Position numbers and translations under genes: made by a program. 64,000 nucleotides of DNA, from positions 2,112,138 through 2,176,137 of the forward strand of contig KB722739.1 of the NCBI GenBank assembly GCA_000349905.1, read 5' to 3'. Shown here piece by piece: positions 1 through 11,631 of the stretch. The notes beneath the pieces were generated by a model, which was not told the origin of the DNA, searched no databases, and saw nothing but the letters and a program-made list of their open reading frames with translations. Every line of letters starts with the position of its first letter. Positions within the stretch are counted from its first letter, which is position 1. The stretch comes from Volvariella volvacea V23 (Eukaryota > Basidiomycota > Agaricomycetes > Agaricales > Pluteaceae).

Positions 1-2359
1 TAAGGTATAAGAAAGGTGAAAATTACCATTACCTCTGCCACCCAGGGCCATCAAATTTATAGCTCTGTGCATACAGAAGGATCTAGGCATGAACACCCTT
101 CAAAACCTCCCGGCGCCAATAGGATGTATAAGGAAAGCTGTACAGTCAAGATAAGACGCTCAGCGTGATTAACAATTAACATGTGTGGGCATACCGCAGC
201 AGGGAGGTTGGCTCTCAAGCACTTATATCTCAGCGTCCGTACCTCTTTGGGTGTTATTGTCCGTCCTATTGGTAAACGTAACCCCGAAGTTGAGTGGAGG
301 CGCGGTGTCTCTCCAACACTGAGCGCTGAAAGTCGTCAAGTCGCATGTTGACGATACGAAGGAAGTGCGAATAACACCGTCAAAATGGGATAAAGACCGG
401 CAGAAGAAATGATCTTATCAATCCTAGTCGGCCACATCCTTACAGCACCAAATGATAAAACGCAGAGAACAGACGGCACGGTAAGTGTTGATGCAGATGA
501 GTTGGTCATAGTGATAAAATAATGCATCCATGTCAGGATGAGAGCTTAGGAGCAGGTGAAGGAGAACCAACGACTTGCAGGACGGTTGTGAGAGACAACA
601 CAACGGCCCCGTGGAAGCCTCGAGATCGTGGGAAACGATGAGCTCAAGCGCTTAAGGTTAAGCTTGACCACCAACGACATCGACGACTAGACTCGCAATA
701 TCCAAGGCTCGACGCACTGCATGCCGGGTGCTTTGAGCCCATCCCATGTCTTGATTGGTGTTGGTTGCATTTGTCCTGACACCCTCAACACAGTTTGGAA
801 TCACCCTCGGCGGGTTCAAGGCAATAATCTCGATGCAAGACCGACTCCTACGTTGCATCGCTGTGAGACCAACAGAGGTTAATGTACTGACGGGCGCACA
901 GGTCTGTTTTGGACTTGAATAGAAGACATTGAAAGCAAATGTGGCGGAATCACCAGGTTCGTTCAGGTCTCCCGTCTTCCCATCATCCTTTTGTAGTCTA
1001 TGTGACACGTTCACCTAACCGCATCCAGTGTATTTCCAACTGCTGCCGCCTTGTGCACACAGGTCGTTGTGGCTGCGATGTACTGCAAGACACCTGGGTG
1101 CAGTTCGATACTTACACAATCGCAATGTATGTTTTCCCTCTTGCTTTGTTTTGGGATTCGATGTCAATATACAATTTTTCCTTAATCATATGGGTCTCAA
1201 GTCTATACAACATCACCTTTAGAAGTCAATTCGTCGGACTTGTCACGATCACTGCGCTGATGTTTTCATATTACTCCAAGCCATCAATGACGATAACAGT
1301 CTTCATCGATGGTCCGGAGTAATCTTGCACGACTAGCTATCTGAACTCACCAGATATGCCCACTCCAAGTTGACATGAGGGATCTATGGAATGAGTACTC
1401 CTATGGTACTTGAACGTGAGTTGAGCCGTTTTGAGATTTGCGTACCAGACTCCTGCTGAGCAATGCTAACTGAATATTGTCAAGTCGAACTACATCCACC
1501 GACTACAAAGTCGCTACTGGTACTCGTCAGTTTCTGGCCTTTCCATTCTTCCGTCCCCCTCTCAACATCCTCTGTTTTTGCACAAGGCGAACTCAGCCTG
1601 TCTTGGGGCACGTCCACTATCCAGCATTTGTATGTTTGATAGGGGTTGAATTGGTTTGCCGATATACATCAGATTGCTGTCCTGGGCAATATTTATATCG
1701 TTATCGGATGGGATGACGCTCATCAGGAGCATCTCTCTAACTATCCTCCTACCAGCATCGCGGCATCAGAATTTCGTTCTCTAGAGGTAATTGTTGGTGA
1801 CAGAGGTAAGGACAAAGCCCAGAGGTTGTATTGCTCTGAGAATTTCGAGCATCGACTCAGATCTCTGGTTTGCGGACCACTTTACTGGCATAGGGAGACA
1901 ATGATTGCCGTTAGAGATGGGCAGCGAGTGGGAATAGGGAAGTCGAACCATTTGTACAAGGCCAAGATTGGTAGTGAGATTTGGGACAGCTAAGGTGAAT
2001 TGATGGTTCAACGTTCAATGCTCGTATGGGCGTGGCGTGTGGGGCTCAAAACATGAAATAACCTCAATCGTCCACAACCGTCTGGAACGCCACAAATTCG
2101 TAAACCAACACACGAGGAGAAAAGCGACGTTGAGATTGGTGATTAACCGCATGGCAAACACAAGGCTAAATACAGTGGCCACGCGTCAACGCAACATTAT
2201 CACTGAAACGTCCAGAGAACACGCTATAGCTGCGGGTGCTCGGCATCGCTTCCCTCAGGCATTCATGCCATTGCGCTACCACACCACATAAGAGGATTAG
2301 TTCACTGTAGCCGACATAGCTCAAGATTCTTCCTAATGGTCAAGGAATCCCAAACTAGC
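1..2359. other. no convincing gene
   Basis: Several open frames of 60-127 codons occur on both strands (for example 939-1322 plus, 1646-1993 plus, 658-1014 minus), but none shows a recognisable domain, a clear splice pattern or similarity to another gene in the window. I see only intergenic or decayed sequence here. Confidence 0.5.
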
Positions 2360-2611
2360 GCGAATATGGGCGTCTACCAGTAAACGCTTCGGAAATTACA
2401 TACACGAGGATGATGGCTAATGTCACCGCAACCCTTCATCAATTGTCAAGGAGATCTCCACAGCATTGTGCTCGAGGAGTCCGCATGTCTGTTACCTTAT
2501 ATCCCAACGGGTGACGCACTGCATCTTCTTTTGCTTTCTCACCGAACACAGTTGCACTAACTATTGTCGACACTCACTGCTTACGATTCAAACACATTTC
2601 CTCGCTTACCA
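2360..2611 (+). promoter_or_regulatory. conserved upstream region of DUF6535 copy 1
   Basis: This stretch aligns by eye with the DNA upstream of DUF6535 copy 3 (31571-31850, opposite strand) almost continuously to the start codon, far beyond what unconstrained spacer usually retains. It contains the block CTCGAGGAGTCCGCATGTCT at 2471-2490, followed within about ten bases by the TATA-like CCTTATATCCC. A related block also lies upstream of copy 2. The region probably carries the promoter and 5' untranslated leader; the exact transcription start cannot be read from the sequence. Confidence 0.55.
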
Positions 2612-4737
2612 ATGGACCAAATTACGACTGAAAAGCTTGTCAAAACTCCCCAATTCTGGGAGTATGTTAATAGGAGTCTTAATAATACCGCGGGAAATCG
2701 TGAGGTAGAGTGCGCGATTTTCGCGCGAATTGATGCACTAAGGGATCTATTTAGCCCCCAAGACCGACGGGAGAAGGTGATGACGCGTGGAAAAGGATAT
2801 ATACTGAAGTAGAGAAGCACGACAACGAAATGTGCAAGGGGTGGAATGAGGAAATTCAAAACCTCCTCATATTCGTGCGTACCAGATTAAGTTGAGAGAT
2901 GATGGTGACTAACTCACTATATTAAAAGGCCAGTTTATTTGCAGCAACTGTCACCGCTTTCACCGTCGAGTCCTACAAATGGCTTGAAAGTGATCCAGCA
3001 GAGACAACTGCCAAAATGATGACCCAGATCTCTCTCCAACTTGCTAACATGTCCAATCCGTTGGCCTATGTAGGCAATTCAGCTCTCACCTCACTTTCGT
3101 TCGACACAGAACCACGAAAATCGTACGCTGTTGCCGTTAACACATTATGGTTCCTGAGTCTCTCCATCAGTCTCTCCACCGTTCTCGTTGGTATTCTGTG
3201 CCTCCAATGGGTCCGAGAGTATCAAAGGGATGCCCACCATTTACCTGCGATGGATGCCGTCTTGCTTCGCCAACTTCGATATGTTGGACTCACCGGTTGG
3301 GGAGTCCCCTATATCATATCTATGCTTCCCGTTTTCCTCCAACTGGCTGTTCTCCTGTTTTTTGCAGGATTATGTCACCTTCTATACGAGCTCGATCGCA
3401 TCGTAGCAACAACCATTATGACAGTGACGGGTATTGTAGCATTCATTGTGTTTGGTACCGCCCTGGCACCAATAACACAGATGATAATCAGTTATAGACC
3501 CACATTACCGGAAGTTCAATGCCCATACAAGTCACCCCAAGCATTGCTATACTCTTTGGTGACTTGCTTACTGAAAAAATGGTTGACGAGATGGCTAGCC
3601 ACTCACTTATACATTGCCGGCACGTTGTTTCGTTCTGTTAGACTTCGGAAAGCTTCACATTATCTGAATGTCGAGGCCTTGAATTACCCTAAATTCCAGA
3701 GCTGGGCTCACTGGGACGAACAATGGAGAACAAGTGTTGGACAGGGTGTGTACATTCGATCCTTCTTGGGGTGGATAAGGGAGACCTGGAGGCATCGTAA
3801 GGACATATTGGACGTGCTCACCCATATACTCACCCATCTGGATGAGTCCCCGTTAGTGGATATGATCAGCCTGCTGTTTCAGCCAGATCCCTCTTGGTTC
3901 AGCAACGATTTTGGGAAACAATTGCACGATGAAGTTCATAGAAGGATCACACAGTCTCCAAAGGACCTTGCCTCCCTTCCCTTAGAACAGCACGAGAAGC
4001 TGGCATACATTTTAAATCGTGAATACGTGCACACTATCGGGCGTTGTTGGAGCAGTGAGCTTTCCCAGCCTTTGTCCCAATTTGTCTATTGGTCGTGGAT
4101 GGGTCTGAACCCGGCCATTACCACCAGCCACAAGTACGAGCTACAATGGTTGATGTATAATACTTTTTCGCATGCAACGCGGCCCGCCGCCTTTCTTCAT
4201 GCAGATAACTCGCAGCAATCTGAGGGTGTTAGCAAGAACGAGGTACAAGAGCTCAATACATCGGCGATGGAAACTTGCCTGACAATTCTCGGTTTCTCTG
4301 ATATTAGATCGCCTCTCTTCACGTCCTTTATAAAGGATCCTATTAAGGATGATCTCTCATGGTACATTCCAAATAATATCCAGGTTCTGTGTCAACAAGT
4401 ATTACCAGTTTTGTATGTCAAAAAGGAATATTGGAAACAAAAGGTGAACGAAGGAGATAATGGATGGAGATGGCTGGTATCGTTGACGGCAGGCATTCAG
4501 CTTGTGCTGACAAGACATAGGATGGTCGACAAGGTTAGACAAGATCACCCTGAATGGAAAAACTTCTATGAAACAGTGATGGAAATAGAATATGGTCCAT
4601 GGGAAGGGCATTTGCCTCTGCACCCAAATCACTCTGAACAAAAGGTCCGGTCCAATGATTCACCTGCTCAAGGAAGGATTTTCCCTGCACCTTGTCTCCC
4701 TTGTTTGCCTGGATCAATGCATATGGCTGAATGTTGA
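2612..4737 (+). CDS. DUF6535 membrane protein, copy 1 (intact)
   Basis: Three exons, 2612-2704, 2755-2874 and 2929-4737, encode 673 residues; the small 5' exons are confirmed by two paralogues in this window with matching intron positions. The N-terminus is hydrophilic. A DUF6535-type membrane domain follows: a helix at about 72-90, a segment with WFLSLSISLSTVLVGILCLQ near 145-165 ending in QWVREYQRD, then hydrophobic stretches near 195-224 and 229-255. The remaining 400 residues are mostly soluble, rich in Trp, and unrecognised. DUF6535 proteins are common and often multicopy in Agaricomycetes; their function is unknown. The first ATG in frame is at 2612. This is the only copy of the three here without a lesion, so it is the likely functional member. 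Confidence 0.88.
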
Positions 4738-5186
4738 ATGTAGGTCTACAACTACACCCACCAAACTTTGATTTCTTTTCTTTGCTGTATCGTTCTGTTG
4801 CGTTGTGTTACCTAGCTTGATGCTAATATAGGGATTACCTTTGAAAACGCTTGAAGAACTGACAGGATAAAGAACAATGGCCAGGCGTGTCTTGTCGTTG
4901 TGGCAAAGGTAAGGATGAAGTCCAATGGGAATGTACACATAGTTTGCCACCACCGACTGACATCGCCACGGGTGCCCAATAAAGTTGGTGCATATACTTC
5001 GATAAAGAAGCACAAATTACCACAAAGCCTAGGTAGGTATTATGGTTATGTCCGTCAGTCATCTATTATCATTACGGGAAAAAATCCATAATCTACCAAT
5101 CCGACAGCCATCCTACAACTGTGCAGACGCTACACCAATAGCAGTACACTTCCATCCCCCTCCCATACGCTCCGTCACCCACTCAC

Positions 5187-7294
5187 TCAAGCTCTACACG
5201 ACAACTCGCCAGCAATCATCTCGAGTGTAGCACCCAAACACCATCCCAACTCGGTCCCGTCAATCCTCTTCCCGATCACAACCTCCCTCTCATCCTCAAA
5301 CTCATATCCCAACCTCAACAGTCCATGCATAAACGTCAAATCCAGACACCACTCCGGACGACCTTCCAGCTCCTCTACCAGATCATCATACCGAGTTTGT
5401 GCCCCAGCATCCGCTTCAGAGGAAGGCGAGAAATGCTTCGACCAAGAGGCATGGCCGAGACAGACCTGCTCCGCGAGCGTGGAGAGGGTCGAGATTGTGA
5501 TCTTGGGTTTCGTGGGTCCGGGGGATGTGACGGAGAGGATGGGGTTGAGGCGGTCGTAGAAGTAGGAGAGGAGGAGGACTTTGCCGGAGGGGAAGGTTTC
5601 GAGGAGGGAGGGTTGGTAGACGCCGTTGAAGGAGCATGGCTTGACGTTGCAGATCCTGTGTAGGTATTCGAAAGGTTAGAGAAGCAGGATGTATGCGCGT
5701 CAGCAATCAATTACGGAGGGGAGGGGGAGGGTAGAGAGGGTACGCACGAATCCTTTGCCATGACGAGCTGGATGATTCTGTCGCAAGCTTCGAACCCTCC
5801 GATCTGCTCGCCGTCCATGAGGATGCTCCTCGTCTCTCCTGTTCTTTCGTCGACAATCTTGACGGTTTTTCGTGTTCCTTGAGCCAAACAAGGGTTGCCC
5901 ACGATCCTCAGGTTCTCCGCGCCTTCCACGTTCCCATTGCCAGCGGTATGCCCCATCGACCCGACCCTAATGCTGTCCATAAACTCCACGAGCTTATGAA
6001 CGTGGTCCCTAGCTTTCATCAATCCGTAGCCAAGATATGAGTGTTGGTATAACACGTGTCTTTGCCCTCCAAAGTCCAGTTCGTATTTATGCTCGCCCTC
6101 GAGCAATCCCTCGGCGCCTAACCCCTGCGAAAATGTAGGCTCAAACACAATCTGGGTACTTGCACCTCCAAGATCCAAGACCGCATACGTCGAGTCCAGG
6201 CTTGATATTCCCGACGCATCCGAGTCCAGCCCACCATCACCCTCGTTGCTACTACCGCCACCGCCGCCAATAGTGCCTAACAAATAGTTTGCCGTGATCC
6301 ACGCAAACACACCCTCGTCCTTCCCATCCATGATGACGACCCCTCCGTGCTCCTTGATCCTAAATGGGTACTTGGCCGTCAACCGCTTCTCTACCGCCTC
6401 AAGGATATCCCTGCTCTGCGTACCAGGCAACAGCCTCAGCCCAGCCGTAGCCTTAACAGCTACAGGTGTGCAGGCATGAAGAGACTTGGGAACAACACGA
6501 AGAGCCTCGTCAAGAAGGACATCAAGGGACTCTGCCGCGCCCGTAGGATCAGTCGCATACGCAGACAACCCGGGCTGCGTCATCTTGAAGACCTCGTACT
6601 CGTACGTCGGCCCTCCGCCCCCTCCATTCCCGCCGCGCGTGTGGCAGTTGTTGAACTTGTAGATGTGGATCCGGGATCCCGTCGATCCTGCGTCTATCAT
6701 GAGCGCGTATTGGACGAGGGGCTTGAGCGGGTCGTCGGGTTTGGTGCAGAAGGTCGTTTTGGTTTTGTCGGGGTCGGTGTCAAAGGTGAGGTGTGAGGTG
6801 GGTGAGTTGGAGGATGGAGGGGTGGTGGTGGAGTCGGATCCTTGGTTTGGACGGGTGTGGGCTGGTGGTGGGGAGTTGGTGTGGGTATTGTGGGGTATAT
6901 TGTCGCCGTTTGGTGGACGGACGATGTCAACTGTATATACGAGGAGAAAAAGACATTGTTTTAGTATCTAGTGATAGCTTAGGAACCACAACATAGAAAA
7001 GGATTGCCGTTTTTCGAGGATGGGGACATGAAAATGATAGAACACCAACTTACCATCAGTACTTGAACCACCGCTTCCAACCCAGTCGTTCAGCTTTTGT
7101 CTTGTCTCCCTAGGTCCAACGAGCCACACGAGCCCAATAAGCACCGCAGCGCCAATGGCAAACCTCTTCCATGCAAATCTCTTCTTCCCTCCTGACCCTG
7201 CGCCATTAGGACTTGAGATGCTGTTTGACCGTGAGGGTCCGTGCCCTCCTTCTAGGCGTTCGTAGTTTGCACTGCGTGGTGAAGGAATGATCAT
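5187..7294 (-). CDS. GDA1: Golgi guanosine-diphosphatase (GDA1/CD39 family)
   Basis: Exons 7054-7294, 5748-6930 and 5187-5655 join in frame to 630 residues. The enzyme hydrolyses GDP to GMP in the Golgi lumen, which allows GMP to be exchanged for GDP-mannose during glycosylation. It has type II topology: a short basic cytosolic tail with NYERLE, a membrane anchor at about 45-60, a low-complexity stem of roughly 90 residues, then the catalytic domain. Apyrase motifs are visible: MIDAGSTGSR at about 158, ATAGLRLLPG near 240, DGKDEGVFAWITANYL near 280, DLGGASTQIVFEP near 332, and PCSFNGVYQPS and LGWCLGATLEM near the C-terminus. The ATG at 7294 is the only one in frame, although the frame stays open about 168 codons upstream without a Met. 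Gly-rich insertions break the catalytic domain at two sites. A partial relic of this gene lies at 29228-29323. Confidence 0.93.
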
Positions 7295-7903
7295 GAGAAA
7301 GTTTTTTGAGGTTTTTGGGGTAGTCTGATGGCTAGGTCGACTAGAATCTTCCGCAGTAGTAAATGCAAGGCGGTGACGAAGGCCGGATGACGAGAAAAAA
7401 CTATAATTAGGGGGTCGAGTTGGTGTGGATCGAGTGTCCTCGTTAGCAGCTTGCTCCGTGGAGGGTGTGAGTGAGTCGGAAGCAGAACCGGAGGTGGTAG
7501 ACGAAGAGGGGGGCGGGGAAGATGGTGGCTGGGAGGAATTGGAGGTGGAGGGTGGAGTTGGCGTTGTTGACGTTACAAAGCTTGATGAGGATGTAATATC
7601 CCCAACGGTGTTGTTTCCTTCCACGGCGTAAAGTTCTCGGCTGTTGCGACGACTTGATAGCACTTGCGATGAATTAATGGGTAACGTCGCAAGCGTCGGG
7701 AGTGAAGGCGTGTCGACTGTGGACCGTGGTAAGATGCGCCGCCAAATGCAATGATGGCTGATGGCGTCTCTGTTCAAACAAACATCACAACGAAGCACAG
7801 GGGTTAATCGCCCTCAGTTCAGCCCGCAAGGCTTGCTGGTCGTCTCATATAACCTGTGGTACGTGAGGCCATTACAACACTCGAAAACCTGGTGGCGGAG
7901 CGC

Positions 7904-8408
7904 CTGTGGGTTCCACTTTTTTTTTTTTTTAATCTGTTAACGATTGCCCATGGTGAGGCGGACCGTGCTACCTAAGTACATGGCGAGACTGACTACGAGT
8001 AACAAAATAAAAAGAGAAACCAGGCTCTGGGGGCTTGCAGAATGGAGGGAGTGGGAAGTGGTGGGAATGGGTATCGTTATGAGGGACCCAGCGTCATGAC
8101 TATCCCCCGCCTATGTGGCTGGCCTCGACGGACGGTCGGAGATAGTACGTATACCATCAGACTACGTAAAAGAAAATGAAAGCCAGGGTTGAACCGGCTG
8201 AGAGCGAAACGAAACGGCCTAAGGCCTCCCTAACTGAGTAACAGGCTCTACACGGTCGGCGTAATGGGCCAGGAGTCCACAGAGTAATCTGTAGTCCCCG
8301 AAGGGTGGTGCTAGCAGCTTCACAGCCGCCGTTGTCCCCCAGCACGTCAGAGGCCTCCCTATAAGGTGATCGCGCGAGATATGGGGCGAGGCACTGTGGG
8401 TTCCACTT
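7904..8408 (-). mobile_element. SINE-like retroposon with poly(A) tail and target-site duplication
   Basis: The 15-base repeat CTGTGGGTTCCACTT occurs at 7904-7918 and 8394-8408, flanking about 475 bases. On the minus strand the insert ends in a run of A (14 T on the plus strand, 7917-7930) directly against one repeat, the hallmark of target-primed retroposition. Inside, on the minus strand, a 6-bp stem closing the loop TTCAACC (8181-8199) resembles a tRNA T-arm and pol III B box. TTACTCAGTTAGG (8229-8241) resembles an A box at suitable spacing. The element has no long ORF, so it is non-autonomous. About 150 bases precede the tRNA-like part, which is unusual, and the string AGGCCTCCCT occurs twice (8222-8231 and 8351-8360), hinting at a composite or dimeric origin. 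Confidence 0.72.
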
Positions 8409-8612
8409 CGTCCCATGCGCAAATTATCCCCAAGTCCACGGCTCTTCGAGGTGTGCTACATTTTTCTGGCACAATTCTGGGAGGTTACACCTGCAGGAGC
8501 AGCAGGTGGCAGATTTTATTTGTCTCGCAATCCATGTCAGTGCATCTTCCGGCTATATAATGCCATTAATAACATATACAAGTAATACGAATAGCACAGT
8601 AGCACAACAGAA

Positions 8613-10590
8613 CTAGCTTGGGCGCGGAGGTAAGTCTTCTTCCCATGGAGCATATGGCCTCTCCAGCACCATTTCATAGAATTCCTTCCAGTGGGGGTGG
8701 TCACCCCTAGCCTCTTCAGTTATCTCAAACTCTGTGAGCACAAGCTGGATGCCTGCCGTCAATACAACCAGCCATCTCCAGCCCGGGTCCCCTCCATTTA
8801 CCCTTCCTTTCCAGTCATCTTTTTTGGTTTTCAATACCGGTAATACTTGCTGGCACAAAGTCCGGACATGCGCTAAAGCAATATCACTGAACTCTCCGAG
8901 CCCTGATACTGGGATATGTCGAGGAAGGCCATCAACGAGACCGAGAACAATTACGCAGGACTCGATTTCTGATATATTTAGCTCTTGTCCCTCGTCTTCG
9001 CCAGTGTTTTCTGGCTGCTGTGTGTCATCCCTCGGAGTATGAAGGAACCCATATCGGGCTGTGCACGCAAATGCATGTCTGGTAAGATGTAACAGGGTAT
9101 GGATATGGTGTCTGACGGGCCCTAGATCCAGATGGACCCACGACCAGTAGAAGAATTGAGCGAACGACTTGATAGACGCATCACCCCAAGTATCCGCAGA
9201 AAAAACTTGTCCGTGTGCGAGAACTTCCAGTAGCTTGTAATGCTCGTCTGAAGGAAAAGTGGCAAGGACCTTTGGGAAATGAGTCACCACCTCCAGGACC
9301 TGGCTGCACAAACCCGTCTCGAATGCGCTGTTGAACCAAGGACTAGATGGCTCGTACAGCGAAGTAATTGCCTCAATGTGAAACTCAGGACCCTCGATAC
9401 AGGCCAGAGCCGAGGGAACGATGCCAAAGACGTCGCTCCGGTGCCCCCAATTCTCGCGCATCCAGAGGACGAAGGACCGAATATACGCAGCCTGTCCAAC
9501 GTTTATCCTCCAATATTCGTCCCATTGGACCCAGCTCTGGCACTCCAAGTAGCGTAGACAGAATCGTGTTGACCACCGGTAGAGCTTGTTTCGTAGTTTG
9601 AGCAGCTTCAAGGCGCTGACCATCCACTCTACCGGCGAACAGATCATCACATAGCACAGCCATGCCTGAGGCGATTTATACGGGCATTGAGCTATTGGTA
9701 ATGTAGGCTTGCCGTTGGATAATCTCTGCATTATGGGTGCTAGAGCTGTGCCGAACAGGACTATCGCCACAATGCACATCACTGGCATGATGGCGGCTGC
9801 AACGATGCGATCTACTTAGTATAGGAAGTGGCATAGCCCGACGAAAAAGAGAAGCACCGCTAGCTGGAGGAGCACGGGAAGCATGGAGACGATTTGAGGG
9901 ACCTTCCAATTGTTGAGTCCGACATACCGAAGTTGGCGAAGCAGGACGGCGTCCATCGCGGATAGATGGTAGGCGTCGCGCTGGTATTCTCGGATCCACT
10001 GAAGGCACAAAATGCCAACAAGGACGGTGGAGAGGCTGATTGAGAGACTGAGAAACCACAATATGTTTACGATAACTGCGTAGGATTTTCGTGGTTCTGG
10101 GTCGAAGGAAAGTGATGTAAGAGCTGGATTGTCTACGTAGGCCAAGGGATTGGACGTATTTGCGAGTTGAAGGGAAATTTGAATAGCCATTTTAGCAGTC
10201 GTTTCTGCTGTATCGCTTTCGAGCCATTGATAGGACTCTATGGTGAACGCGGTGACTGTGGCGGCGAATAAACTAGCCTTCCAGCATATTGAACCCCCGT
10301 GTTCAAACTTAACAGCAACGGATAATACTCACAAATATAAGAAGGTTCTGAATTTCGTCATTCCACCCCTTACACATTTCGTTGTCGTGTTTCTCTATGT
10401 TTCTGTACAGTATCCTCCATGAGTCATTTGCTTCCTTTGCATCGCCCGGCTTCTCATCTCGCTGAATCGGCGCTTTTAGTAAGAGGATTAACGTAGTGAT
10501 TTCTCATCTCACCTGGGGAGGGTTTGTAGTTCCATTATTAGCGTATTTCTGAAATTTTAGACCTTCATTGACCGGATTAGAGGTAACCAT
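8613..10590 (-). pseudogene. DUF6535 membrane protein, copy 2, interrupted by a stop codon
   Basis: Exons 10513-10590, 10333-10461 and 8613-10277 match the three-exon plan of copy 1 with the same intron phases and would encode about 622 residues ending in PWEEDLPPRPS. The membrane domain is well kept, including LWFLSLSISLSTVLVGILCL and LQWIREYQRDAYHLS. At 9816-9818 an in-frame TAA replaces the Glu codon found in both other copies (CHFLY stop VDRIV against CHLLYELDRIV). The frame continues correctly on the other side, and no plausible intron removes the stop. The first exon is unlike those of copies 1 and 3. The gene is probably a young pseudogene; a sequencing error or readthrough are the alternatives. 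Confidence 0.82.
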
Positions 10591-10700
10591 TCTCAGTACG
10601 TGAGAGAATTTTTGCGATAGTCAGAGTTAATGGGATATATCGTCTATTAGGACAAGAAAGAGCAAGAGAAGGTAATGCTGCTGGATGATATGTATGACCA

Positions 10701-10722
10701 CAGACACGCGGATTCCTCAAGG
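10701..10722 (-). promoter_or_regulatory. upstream block shared with the other DUF6535 copies
   Basis: Read on the minus strand this is CCTTGAGGAATCCGCGTGTC, about 110 bases upstream of the copy 2 start. It matches the blocks upstream of copy 1 (2471-2490) and copy 3 (31698-31717) with only a few differences. The flanking sequence around it is much less similar in copy 2, which suggests that the block itself is constrained or was the last part to diverge. Confidence 0.45.
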
Positions 10723-11631
10723 GGTCGAAGCTGCGCAAGTTGACGTTACGGCAAGCATTCCCGACCGACGCATAGTCTTCGGCTTTGTCGATCCTTTGAA
10801 TCGAAACTAACAACTAAAATGAATTACAAGCCATAGCGCTTGGGAAGGGAAAGTGGATCGCCGATCACTGTGGGATGTAAAAGGTATTTCCGCCGAGTTA
10901 AGTGGTCATGATGAAGTTTAGTCTCCGCTGTGTACAAAATAGCGCACTAGATTCGACTTGACTAACTAGGAATACACTGTGTGGGACAATTACAAATCCA
11001 GTGGCCAAGTCAGATGGGTTGAGTTCAAAGCCTCAATTGTCTTTACATTGAGGGTGCGACCTGTTTGTAGGCACAGCTGGACGGACGTGTAGATGTGCGC
11101 TACGTCCGCCTGTTTTAGAGGCACATGAACTTTACCGTACCCACTAAAAGCACAGAATATTTATCGTCTTCGTGAATAGTTAAAAGCAGAAAGTCCGTGA
11201 ATAAATACTATTTTAATAAATATTAATACCGTTAAATAAGGAAGCAGTATAAATAGCCGGGAATGAATAAATACCACAGCATAAATAGGCGAAAAGGGCC
11301 GCAACTATACAGTGCCAATCGAAAAAGAAGGCTACCGTATACAACGGTGTCGACGGCAAAAATTGCAGAGAATAAAGAAAACGCAGACTTGAAGGACGTC
11401 TGGCTGAGAAGGAATGACTACGTCCATCCAGCACCAGGGTTCTTCAGAATCCAGCGCATCATAAATATCGCATACCTTATAAATAGATCGCTCGGGCAGA
11501 TTTAATTTATGTATCAAATGACCTGACATAAATACCTTATTTGTAGGAGCAAAACACGCCAGCATCATCCTGCAAAATGACATGAGGCTCAATTCGAAGC
11601 AACCCAGAGCCAAAACTACTCACCTTACCCA
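10723..11631. other. AT-rich intergenic region, no gene seen
   Basis: Only short open frames without motifs are present. The stretch 11130-11330 is rich in ATAAATA-like words. I find no terminal repeats or coding remnants that I can name. Confidence 0.5.

Noticed and set aside
7295..7798. 168-codon N-terminal extension of GDA1
   Set aside because: The frame is open but has no ATG. The MIIPSPRSANYERLE start fits the usual Gda1 N-terminus.
8181..8241. A functional tRNA gene
   Set aside because: T-arm-like and A-box-like parts are present, but no acceptor or anticodon stems can be paired. They are better explained as the tRNA-derived part of the retroposon.
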